Shown in pieces: positions 51,800 through 59,623 of a stretch of DNA of 64,000 nt. The translations under genes were made by a program, and so were the position numbers. The DNA comes from Azotimanducus chitobiosivorans (GTDB taxonomy: Bacteria > Pseudomonadota > Gammaproteobacteria > Pseudomonadales > Azotimanducaceae). The notes beneath the pieces are model-generated. The model saw nothing but the letters and a program-made list of their open reading frames with translations, had not been told where the DNA came from and ran no database searches. Each line of letters opens with the position of its first letter. Within the stretch, counting starts at the first letter, position 1. The stretch spans positions 2,604,001-2,668,000 of the forward strand of contig OZ241339.1 in the NCBI GenBank assembly GCA_965200235.1, given 5' to 3'.

Positions 51800-52428
51800 A
51801 CGGTCTTACCCACAGACTGCCAAGAAAAGCCCGCCTCGCCAATAAACGGGACTTTGCTGCCGTATTGAAACAACCGCTTCGGCGTGCGCAGCAACAAGGC
51901 GTGGAGGTGCTTGTCGCCGAAAACCGTCTGTCCGAGGCACGCCTAGGCATCATTATCGGTCGCGCCTATGATCGACGCAGTACGGAGCGGCATCGGTTCA
52001 AGCGTCTCGCACGCGAGGCTTTTCGTCGTCGCCGACACCAATTCGCCGGGTTCGATGTGCTCGTGAGGGCGAAGAAGGCATCGGACAAGGACGACAAGTC
52101 ACAGATGTGCAATCCGATGCAGGCCGATATGGATGCGCTTTTTGACACGGCGCTGTTGAGGCTGGATACGACGCTGAGCAAAAACAAGGCCGCTTCGCGC
52201 AGCCTCACGGTGCGGGCTGTGCTAGCTGTTCTGCGAGCCTACCAACTGATCTTAAGTCCGTTGCTCGGTCAGCGTTGTCGGTTTTATCCGACATGCTCGT
52301 CCTATGCCATGCAAGCCGTGCGTGAGCACGGTGTTGTCCGCGGTCTCGCGCTTGCCGTCCAACGGATCGGCAAATGTCACCCTTGGCATCCCGGCGGCAT
52401 TGACTTGGTGCCGGAGACCAGCCGCTGA
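51796..52428 (+). CDS. RNase P protein component fused in frame to YidD
   Basis: One 210-residue frame with no stop between two normally separate proteins. Residues ~1-125 are RnpA: RLPRKARLANKRDFAAVL at the start and the RNA-binding RSTERHRFKRLAREAFR. Residues ~135-210 are YidD: RAYQLILSPLLGQRCRFYPTCSSYAMQAVREHG and CHPWHPGGIDLVP. RnpA matures tRNA 5' ends with RNase P RNA; YidD aids membrane insertion by YidC. In most bacteria the genes overlap but keep separate starts. Here an internal in-frame GTG at 52210 (before VRAVLAVLRAYQ) could still start a separate YidD. The start is GTG 51796, overlapping rpmH. Confidence 0.9.
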   Translation: MNGLTHRLPRKARLANKRDFAAVLKQPLRRAQQQGVEVLVAENRLSEARLGIIIGRAYDRRSTERHRFKRLAREAFRRRRHQFAGFDVLVRAKKASDKDDKSQMCNPMQADMDALFDTALLRLDTTLSKNKAASRSLTVRAVLAVLRAYQLILSPLLGQRCRFYPTCSSYAMQAVREHGVVRGLALAVQRIGKCHPWHPGGIDLVPETSR

Positions 52429-52463
52429 GCGGTGATCGGCGACTCTTGGTTTCACCGACATTC

Positions 52464-54185
52464 ATGCCGCAAGATTGGCAAAGATATCTCCTGCTGATAG
52501 GCCTCGCTGTGCTGGCCTATCTCCTCGTATTGCAATGGAACGAGGACTACGGGGGTGTCAGCGAGCAGCAGATGGAGGACTACGCGCCGGAACTGTCGAG
52601 CCAAACCGAGGGCGATTCACCGCTTGGACTTGAACCCAAAGAAGACCGCAGCGATGTCCCCGATGCCAGTCTGCTTGCCCGCACCCAGGCGAGAGCGCCG
52701 CGCGAGGTCGACGAAGAGCAAGGACAAGCGGTGCATGTGAACACCGCAGTGCTCGATATTTGGATTGATCTTGTCGGTGGCGATGTCGTCCGGGCGAGGC
52801 TTCCCAAGCACCCCTTGAGCCTAGAGACGCCGGATATCGCTTTTCCGCTCTTAGACCGCGGCAATGGTCGCGAATATGTCGCGCAGTCAGGTCTTGTGGG
52901 GCCTGATGGCACAGATGATGCGAGCGGCAGGCCAGTCTATCGAAGTGCGCGCCAATCGTATACCTCACAAGAAGGTCAAACCTTGGAAGTCACGCTGGAG
53001 ATGCTGCCGAAACTTGGCAAGGAGCATGTGCGCGTGGAGAAGGTCTATCGCTTCGCGCACGAGGATTATCTCGCCGATTTGCAATACCGCGTCACCAATA
53101 CAGGATCAGAAGTCGCGCGAGTGAATCTCTTCGCACAGTTCAAGCACGACGGCGGCGAAGCGCTGGCCGGGGAATCAAGCGGACTCGGCCCGAGGCCTTA
53201 CGTGGGCGCGGCGTTGCAGACGAGAGACGACCGCTACTTCAAGCTCGATTTTGACGATATCGACGACGGTCCGTTTCAAGAGCGACTGCAAGGTGGCTGG
53301 GTGGCCATGCTGCAGCATTATTTTCTGGGCGCGTGGATACCGCCAGCGGCCGATCTCAACAGCTATGTCGGACGAAAAACCGGCGACGGCGGCTATGCCG
53401 TTGGGCTGATTGGCCCCGAGCAGGTTGTAGCGCCCGGCGAGACGCGCGCGTTCGGAGCCGAACTGTACCTGGGTCCCAAGAACCAGCGCAGGCTGCAGGA
53501 AATCGCACCGGATCTCAATCTCACCGTTGACTACGGCTTCCTCTGGTGGCTCGCGGTGCCGCTCTTCCGGGTACTCGACTGGCTGCATAGCTTCGTCGGC
53601 AATTGGGGCTTTGCCATCATCCTGTTGACATTTCTCGTCAAGCTCGTGCTCTACCCCTTGTCGAACGCGGGCTACAAATCGATGGCCAAGATGCGTCAAG
53701 TGGCGCCGAAAATGAAGCAGTTGCAGGAGCGCTATTCGGACGACAGGCAAAAACTCTCCACGGAGATGATGGCGCTCTACAAGCGTGAAGGCGCCAACCC
53801 GATGGGTGGCTGTCTGCCGATGCTGCTGCCGATGCCGGTGTTTATTGCGCTCTATTGGGTGCTCTACGAGAGTGTCGAACTGCGGCAAGCGCCTTTCGCG
53901 CTGTGGATTCAAGATCTCTCAGAGATCGATCAGTTCTTCGTCCTACCGATTTTGATGGGCGCGTCCATGTTCCTGATGCAATATCTGAATCCGCCGCCGC
54001 CCGACCCGATGCAGGCGCGCATCATGAAGGCCATGCCCATCGCCTTCACTGTGCTGTTCCTATTCTTTCCGTCGGGACTCGTCCTCTATTGGCTCGTGAA
54101 CAATATCCTCTCGCTTGCGCAGCAGTGGTACATCACTCGTAAAATCGAACGAGAGGCGGCAAAGCCCGGGACTGGTAAAAGTTAG
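52464..54185 (+). CDS. yidC: Membrane protein insertase YidC
   Basis: A 573-residue inner-membrane protein of the Gram-negative type. It has an N-terminal helix (WQRYLLLIGLAVLAYLLVL), a large periplasmic beta-domain (~60-350) and the conserved core of five helices (VGNWGFAIILLTFLVKLVLYPL, MGGCLPMLLPMPVFIALYWVLYES, WQDLSEID-like region, LFFPSGLVLYWLVNNILSL). It inserts membrane proteins, alone or with Sec. ATG 52464 is preferred to an upstream TTG. It follows RnpA-YidD by 35 bases. Confidence 0.96.
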   Translation: MPQDWQRYLLLIGLAVLAYLLVLQWNEDYGGVSEQQMEDYAPELSSQTEGDSPLGLEPKEDRSDVPDASLLARTQARAPREVDEEQGQAVHVNTAVLDIWIDLVGGDVVRARLPKHPLSLETPDIAFPLLDRGNGREYVAQSGLVGPDGTDDASGRPVYRSARQSYTSQEGQTLEVTLEMLPKLGKEHVRVEKVYRFAHEDYLADLQYRVTNTGSEVARVNLFAQFKHDGGEALAGESSGLGPRPYVGAALQTRDDRYFKLDFDDIDDGPFQERLQGGWVAMLQHYFLGAWIPPAADLNSYVGRKTGDGGYAVGLIGPEQVVAPGETRAFGAELYLGPKNQRRLQEIAPDLNLTVDYGFLWWLAVPLFRVLDWLHSFVGNWGFAIILLTFLVKLVLYPLSNAGYKSMAKMRQVAPKMKQLQERYSDDRQKLSTEMMALYKREGANPMGGCLPMLLPMPVFIALYWVLYESVELRQAPFALWIQDLSEIDQFFVLPILMGASMFLMQYLNPPPPDPMQARIMKAMPIAFTVLFLFFPSGLVLYWLVNNILSLAQQWYITRKIEREAAKPGTGKS

Positions 54186-55503
54186 CGCAACCGTTACCGA
54201 CACTATCGCGGCGATTGCCACGCCGCTCGGCCAAGGCGGTATCGGCGTGGTGCGACTGTCAGGCCCCGAAGCGCTTCGCATCGGCGAGACGATGAGCGCG
54301 ACCGAACTGCAAACGCGGCATCTGACGCGAGCGACGTTTGAGGACAGCAACGGCGAGGCGATCGACGAAGGCCTCGCGGTCGCGTTCCGCGGCCCCGCGA
54401 GCTACACCGGCGAAGACGTTGTTGAGCTGCACGCCCACGGCAGCCCGGTCTTGCTGGCCATGCTGCTCGAACGCAGCTTGGCGCTTGGCGCCCGCATGGC
54501 GAAGCCGGGCGAATTCAGTGAACGGGCGTTTTTGAGCGGAAAGCTCGACCTAGTGCAGGCCGAAGCGGTCGCCGACCTCATCGCTAGCGGATCGAAAGGC
54601 ATGGCTCGCGCCGCCGTGCGCTCGCTCAAAGGCGAGTTCTCGAGGCGCGTCACCGCGCTCGACGATGCGATCAAGGCGATTCGCATGGAAATCGAAGCGA
54701 GCATCGATTTTGCCGACGAAGCCGAGTCTTTCTTGGAGATGCGCGAGATAGAAACCGGGCTTGCCGCGCTCGCAACGCAAGTTGACGCGGTGCTCGGCGA
54801 AGCGGTGCGCGGCGCTGCGCTGAGCAAAGGCTTGATGCTGGTATTGACGGGTGCGCCAAACGTTGGAAAATCGAGCCTGATGAATCGATTGGCGGGTCAC
54901 GAGCGAGCGATTGTCAACGCCGAGCCCGGTACGACGCGAGATGTTCTCCATCAGCAGATCGAGCTCGCTGGGCAGCAGCTAGAGGTCGTTGACACCGCGG
55001 GGCTGCGAAGCGCCTCATCCGAGGTCGAAGCTGAAGGCGTCAAGCGGGCGCAGGCGGCGATAGAAGAGGCCGATGTGCGACTCGACCTCTGGGATGCGAG
55101 TCGTCCTGAGACGCGAGGCGCATGGCCAGCGCCCAGCACAGGCCAAGTTGTCCTTGAAGTAATGAACAAGCAAGACTTGGTGGCGACGCGCGAAACGGAT
55201 TGTCTCGCCATATCCGCCAAAGACGGGACAGGTTGCGCGGAGCTTGTCAAGGAAATCGAACGACAGGTGCTCTCCGCGCGCGGCGAACCGACCTTTCTCG
55301 CGCGCGCCCGACATGTGGAGGCGCTTCAGCGTTGCCAAGAGGCACTCAAGTCGGCGCGGCACGAGCACATCACCACGAAGGCGCCCGAACTCGTCGCCGA
55401 GTCTCTTCGCGAAGCGCACACCGCGCTCGGCGAAATCGTCGGATTGACCACCACCGAGGATCTGCTCGGCGAGATATTTCGCAATTTCTGTCTTGGCAAG
55501 TGA
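54115..55503 (+). CDS. mnmE: tRNA modification GTPase MnmE
   Basis: A GTPase of about 443-462 residues. The N-terminal folate domain starts DTIAAIATPLGQGGIGVVRLSG. The G domain has APNVGKSSLMNRL, GTTRD, DTAGLR and NKQD, and the C terminus ends FCLGK, with the family Cys. With MnmG it modifies the wobble uridine of tRNAs. The start is unusual: no ATG or GTG lies in frame near the natural N terminus. TTG 54115 would overlap yidC by 71 bases; CTG 54172 is closer to the expected N terminus. The function is certain, the start is not. Confidence 0.95.
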   Translation: MRSSGTSLVKSNERRQSPGLVKVSATVTDTIAAIATPLGQGGIGVVRLSGPEALRIGETMSATELQTRHLTRATFEDSNGEAIDEGLAVAFRGPASYTGEDVVELHAHGSPVLLAMLLERSLALGARMAKPGEFSERAFLSGKLDLVQAEAVADLIASGSKGMARAAVRSLKGEFSRRVTALDDAIKAIRMEIEASIDFADEAESFLEMREIETGLAALATQVDAVLGEAVRGAALSKGLMLVLTGAPNVGKSSLMNRLAGHERAIVNAEPGTTRDVLHQQIELAGQQLEVVDTAGLRSASSEVEAEGVKRAQAAIEEADVRLDLWDASRPETRGAWPAPSTGQVVLEVMNKQDLVATRETDCLAISAKDGTGCAELVKEIERQVLSARGEPTFLARARHVEALQRCQEALKSARHEHITTKAPELVAESLREAHTALGEIVGLTTTEDLLGEIFRNFCLGK

Positions 55504-55508
55504 ACGCC

Positions 55509-55514
55509 TATAAT
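55509..55514 (+). promoter_or_regulatory. Candidate -10 (TATAAT) upstream of mnmG
   Basis: A perfect TATAAT between mnmE and mnmG. No good -35 stands 16-18 bases upstream, so its use is uncertain. Confidence 0.3.
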
Positions 55515-55544
55515 TCGCCTTCATTCAACTGAAGGCGCTTGGTC

Positions 55545-57434
55545 GTGGTCGGATTGGCCGCAGAAGTCATTGTCATTGGCGCGGGACATGCTGGCGTGGA
55601 AGCGGCGTGCGCTGCTGCGCGCATGGGCGCGGACACGCTGCTGATCACGCAAAGCATTGAAACAATAGGACAGATGTCGTGCAATCCGGCGATTGGCGGC
55701 ATTGGCAAGAGCCATCTTGTGCGCGAAGTCGATGCGCTTGGGGGTGTGATGGCCAGCGCCGCGGACGCAGCGGGCATTCAGTTTCGGGTGCTCAACGCGA
55801 GCAAGGGCGCCGCGGTGCGAGCGACTCGCGCCCAAGCGGACAGGGGGCTCTACCGCACGGCAGTGCGCCAAGCGGTTGAACGGCAAGCAAACTTGCGGCT
55901 CGTCCAGCAGGATGTGGCGAATCTCGTGTTTGAAGACGGGCGCGTTGTGGCGGTGGAAACAGCGCTTGGCATCACCTATGCCGCGTTAGCTGTTGTGCTG
56001 ACAACAGGGACGTTTCTTGGCGGCGTCATTCATGTCGGTCGTGCGAGTCACGCTGGTGGTCGCGCGGGGGAGCGTCCTTCCACGCAGCTTGCCGCACGAC
56101 TCCGTGAACTCGGGTTTCAAGTGGGACGCCTGAAGACCGGAACACCCCCTCGTATTGATGGTCGCACGATGGATCTCGCGCGCATGACGGAGCAGCGAAG
56201 CGACGAGCCTTTGCCGGTGATGTCGTTTCTCGGATCCATTGATGAGCATCCGACGCAAAAGCCCTGCCACATCACAGCAACAAATGAGCGCACCCACGAG
56301 ATCATCCGCGCCGCGCTGAGCCACTCGCCGCTCTATGGCGGCCGAATCGAAGGCGTCGGGCCGCGCTATTGCCCGTCGATCGAGGACAAGATCGTGCGCT
56401 TTGCCGCACGCACATCGCATCAGATCTTCATGGAGCCTGAAGGCCTTGAGACGCACGAATACTATCCAAACGGCATTTCCACAAGCCTGCCGTTCGATGC
56501 CCAGCTCGCCTTGGTGCGCAGCATCAAGGGCTGCGAGGCCGCGCACATCACGCGACCCGGCTACGCCATCGAGTACGATTTCCTAGATCCGCGTGGACTA
56601 TGGCCGTGGCTTGAGACGCGGCGCGTCAAAGGCCTGTTCCTCGCTGGGCAAATCAACGGCACGACAGGCTACGAGGAAGCGGCGGCGCAAGGCCTGCTCG
56701 CTGGTATCAATGCGGCAGGGCACGTTGCGGCTCGCGAGCCGTGGGTGCCATCACGGCGGGAAGCCTACCTCGGTGTGCTCGTTGACGATCTCGTCACGCA
56801 AGGTGTCACAGAACCCTATCGGATGTTCACAAGCCGGGCTGAATATCGTGTGCTGCTGCGCGAGGACAATGCCGATGCGCGACTCACGCCGAAAGGCCGC
56901 GATCTCGGGCTTGTGGATGATCACCGCTGGCATGTCCACCAGACACGTATGGCGCGAGTCTCGAAGCTGGCCGGTGCCCTGCGAACAACCCGCGTCGCGC
57001 CGAGTTCTGCGCAAGCGAAGCAGATCTCGGCAATAAGCGGCAGCAAGATCGCCACGGATGTCAGCGCCTTCGATCTATTGCGACGGCCCGAAGTCGGCGC
57101 AAGCGCGCTGCGCACGAGCCTGCAGACTAGCCAACACATCAATGAGACTTGCGAGACTTTGCCGCAAGATTGGGAACAGGTGAAGATCGAAGCGAGCTAC
57201 GCAGGCTATATTCCGCGCATGGAACGCGAGATCGAGCAGCTCAAGGCGCGCGAAGCGACGCCTATCCCAGCGTCATTCAGCTACCACACAATCAGCGGCC
57301 TGTCCGCCGAACTCGCCGAGAAGTTGAGCGCACGGGCGCCAGCCAATCTCGCGGAAGCGGCGCGTATTGATGGCATGACGCCAGCAGCCCTATCGATCCT
57401 CCTTGTCCATTTGAAGCGGGATGTCGCGGCCTAA
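55545..57434 (+). CDS. mnmG: tRNA uridine-5-carboxymethylaminomethyl enzyme MnmG
   Basis: A 629-residue FAD protein. The FAD motif is VIVIGAGHAGVEAACAAARMG; GQMSCNPAIGGIGKSHLVREVDALGG and NASKGAAVRATRAQADR are MnmG signatures; the C-terminal helical domain has YAGYIPRMEREIEQLKA. With MnmE it carries out the cmnm5U34 modification. GTG 55545, nine bases after GAAGG, is the most likely start among several. It overlaps rsmG by 14 bases. Confidence 0.96.
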   Translation: MVGLAAEVIVIGAGHAGVEAACAAARMGADTLLITQSIETIGQMSCNPAIGGIGKSHLVREVDALGGVMASAADAAGIQFRVLNASKGAAVRATRAQADRGLYRTAVRQAVERQANLRLVQQDVANLVFEDGRVVAVETALGITYAALAVVLTTGTFLGGVIHVGRASHAGGRAGERPSTQLAARLRELGFQVGRLKTGTPPRIDGRTMDLARMTEQRSDEPLPVMSFLGSIDEHPTQKPCHITATNERTHEIIRAALSHSPLYGGRIEGVGPRYCPSIEDKIVRFAARTSHQIFMEPEGLETHEYYPNGISTSLPFDAQLALVRSIKGCEAAHITRPGYAIEYDFLDPRGLWPWLETRRVKGLFLAGQINGTTGYEEAAAQGLLAGINAAGHVAAREPWVPSRREAYLGVLVDDLVTQGVTEPYRMFTSRAEYRVLLREDNADARLTPKGRDLGLVDDHRWHVHQTRMARVSKLAGALRTTRVAPSSAQAKQISAISGSKIATDVSAFDLLRRPEVGASALRTSLQTSQHINETCETLPQDWEQVKIEASYAGYIPRMEREIEQLKAREATPIPASFSYHTISGLSAELAEKLSARAPANLAEAARIDGMTPAALSILLVHLKRDVAA

Positions 57435-57990
57435 TATCTTGCGCACGGGCGGGATCGAATTAGACGCAGTGCAGATCGAGCGCCTGAGAGAATTCGCTGC
57501 CATGCTCGAAGCCGCCAACAAGCGATTCAACATGCTCTCGCGGCGCACGGGCAACGCCGACGCGATTCTTGAAGATCATCTGATGGATAGTCTCCGCGCG
57601 CTGCCGTTGATTGAGGGCCGATCAGCGGCAGATGTTGGATCAGGCGCAGGCTTGCCGGGTGTTCCGCTCGCCATTGCCGACGCTTCGCGCTCGATAACGC
57701 TCATCGAACGAGCGTCCCGTCGCTGCGATTTCCTGCGTCTCGTCAAGACGCGCCTCGACCTCGCCAATCTCGAAATTCTAGAAGCGGATGCGCGTGAAAT
57801 CGAGCCGAATCCGGGCTTTGACAGCGCGCTTGCCCGCGCACTTGCGAAGCCAGCGCAAGCGCTTCGCATTCTTGCTCGCTTGGTCAAACCGGGCGGACGT
57901 TTGGTGCTGTTTGTGGGTGATGGCAGCGAGCGGCTGCCGGACGAGATTGAAGGGCGCTCCATACGCAGTGTTGGAGGGCCCGCCGCATGA
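57421..57990 (+). CDS. rsmG: 16S rRNA m7G527 methyltransferase
   Basis: A 189-residue SAM enzyme with the AdoMet motif ADVGSGAGLPGVPLAIAD and the N-terminal helix MLEAANKRFNMLSR. It methylates G527 of 16S rRNA. It overlaps mnmG and parA; its stop and the parA start share ATGA. Confidence 0.95.
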   Translation: MSRPNILRTGGIELDAVQIERLREFAAMLEAANKRFNMLSRRTGNADAILEDHLMDSLRALPLIEGRSAADVGSGAGLPGVPLAIADASRSITLIERASRRCDFLRLVKTRLDLANLEILEADAREIEPNPGFDSALARALAKPAQALRILARLVKPGGRLVLFVGDGSERLPDEIEGRSIRSVGGPAA

Positions 57991-58757
57991 GAACGCCGCG
58001 AGTGGTCTGCATCATCAATCAGAAGGGCGGGGTTGGCAAGACGACGACCGCGGTTAATCTCGCGGCGGCGCTGTCGCAGCTTGGCTCTCGAACCTTGCTT
58101 GTGGACCTCGACCCGCAAGCGAACGCGACGCTTGGCTTCGGGGTGCAGCCGAGTAGCTTGCGAGCAAGCCTCTATGATTCGCTTGTTGAAGATGCATCGA
58201 TCATTGAGGTGCGAGTGACAGGCCTCGCCGCAGGTGTTGACCTATTGCCGGCGCATGGTGATATGACAGGCATGGACGTGGCGCTGCAAGCCTTGGAATC
58301 GCCGCAAACACGGCTCAAGTCCACGCTTGCGGACATTCGCGCAGACTACGATGTTATTTTGATCGACTGCCCGCCGACGCTCAATCAGCTCTCCATCAAC
58401 GGCTTAGGTGCCGCGAGCGGCATCATCATCCCGATGCAGTGCGAATACTATGCGCTCGAAGGACTGTCGGCGCTGCTCGATACCATCGACACCGTGCGCG
58501 ACGCTGTGAATCCGGCGCTTGAGATCGACGGCATATTGCGCACCATGTACGACCCGCGCAGCAATTTGACGCGCGATGTGTCAAGGCAGCTTGTGCGCTA
58601 CTTCGACCGCCTGTTGTTTCGCACCGTCATTCCGCGCAATGTGCGTCTCGCCGAAGCGCCGAGCCACGGCGAGCCAGCGACAGTTTATGATGCGAAATCG
58701 AGAGGCGCGATCGCCTATCAAGCACTTGCGGTGGAGTATCGGAGGCGTTGCTTATGA
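57987..58757 (+). CDS. parA: Chromosome-partitioning ATPase ParA
   Basis: A 256-residue Walker-type partitioning ATPase. The deviant Walker A is NQKGGVGKTTTAVNLAAAL; the switch II/Walker B is VILIDCPPTLNQLSING. It drives segregation of the origin with ParB. It is coupled to parB by ATGA. Confidence 0.97.
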   Translation: MRTPRVVCIINQKGGVGKTTTAVNLAAALSQLGSRTLLVDLDPQANATLGFGVQPSSLRASLYDSLVEDASIIEVRVTGLAAGVDLLPAHGDMTGMDVALQALESPQTRLKSTLADIRADYDVILIDCPPTLNQLSINGLGAASGIIIPMQCEYYALEGLSALLDTIDTVRDAVNPALEIDGILRTMYDPRSNLTRDVSRQLVRYFDRLLFRTVIPRNVRLAEAPSHGEPATVYDAKSRGAIAYQALAVEYRRRCL

Positions 58758-59623
58758 ATGCGGCCAAGCGCGGATTGGGGCGCGGTCTAGACGCACTGCT
58801 TGCGGGGCGGGAAGCGCCCGAGCCCTTGGAAGGCCGGCTCAAACAGGTGCCGATCGATCTCATTCGGCGAAATAGCGATCAACCGAGGCGTCATTTTGGC
58901 GAAGACGACCTCGCCGCGCTCGCCGATTCGATCCGAGAGCAAGGCGTGCTCGAACCTGTGCTGCTGCGGCCGGCTGGCGAAGGAAACTACGAGATCGTTG
59001 CCGGCGAGCGGCGTTGGCGAGCCGCGCAGCAGGCAGGACTGACGCAAATACCGGCTTTGATTCGCGATGTGGACGATAGTCAGGCACGCGCTGTGGCGCT
59101 CGTCGAGAACATGCAGCGTGTTGATTTGCGCCCGCTAGAGCAGGCCGAAGGCCTCCATCAACTGATGAGTGAGCACAGTCTCACGCAGCAGGCGGTATCC
59201 GAGACCGTTGGCTTGTCGCGCGCCAAAGTGGCAAATCTTCTGCGGCTTCGCGCGCTAGAGCCGGAAGTCAAGTCGCTGCTTGATGCCGAGCAGCTGAGCG
59301 AGGGACACGCCAAGGTGCTGCTCGGTCTCAGCGAAGGATTGCAAATCAGGGCTGCGAAGGAAGCGGCGATGAGCGCGCTGTCTGTGCGTCAGACAGAGAC
59401 GCTCGTCAATCGACTGCGAAAGTCGGAGACGGAAGACCTCGATCAGCGTGAGGATGCGAATAAAGATGCAGACACGCGCATTCTCGAACGCGAGCTTGGC
59501 GAGCGCCTCGGTGCCAAGGTGAGCATTCGTACCGGCAAACGCGGCAAAGGCCGACTGGTTATTCAGTATTCTTCGCTCGACATCCTTGACGGGATTTTGC
59601 GCCGAATTAGAAGCGGCTCGTAA
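58754..59623 (+). CDS. parB: Chromosome-partitioning protein ParB
   Basis: A 289-residue CTPase/DNA-binding protein: RNSDQPRRHFGEDDLAALADSI is the ParB/Srx domain, followed by VLLRPAGEGNYEIVAGERRWRA and the HTH QQAVSETVGLSRAKVANLLRL. It loads at parS, as at 47337-47352. ATG 58754 follows GGAGG by eight bases. It overlaps the convergent receptor gene by 17 bases. Confidence 0.96.
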   Translation: MNAAKRGLGRGLDALLAGREAPEPLEGRLKQVPIDLIRRNSDQPRRHFGEDDLAALADSIREQGVLEPVLLRPAGEGNYEIVAGERRWRAAQQAGLTQIPALIRDVDDSQARAVALVENMQRVDLRPLEQAEGLHQLMSEHSLTQQAVSETVGLSRAKVANLLRLRALEPEVKSLLDAEQLSEGHAKVLLGLSEGLQIRAAKEAAMSALSVRQTETLVNRLRKSETEDLDQREDANKDADTRILERELGERLGAKVSIRTGKRGKGRLVIQYSSLDILDGILRRIRSGS

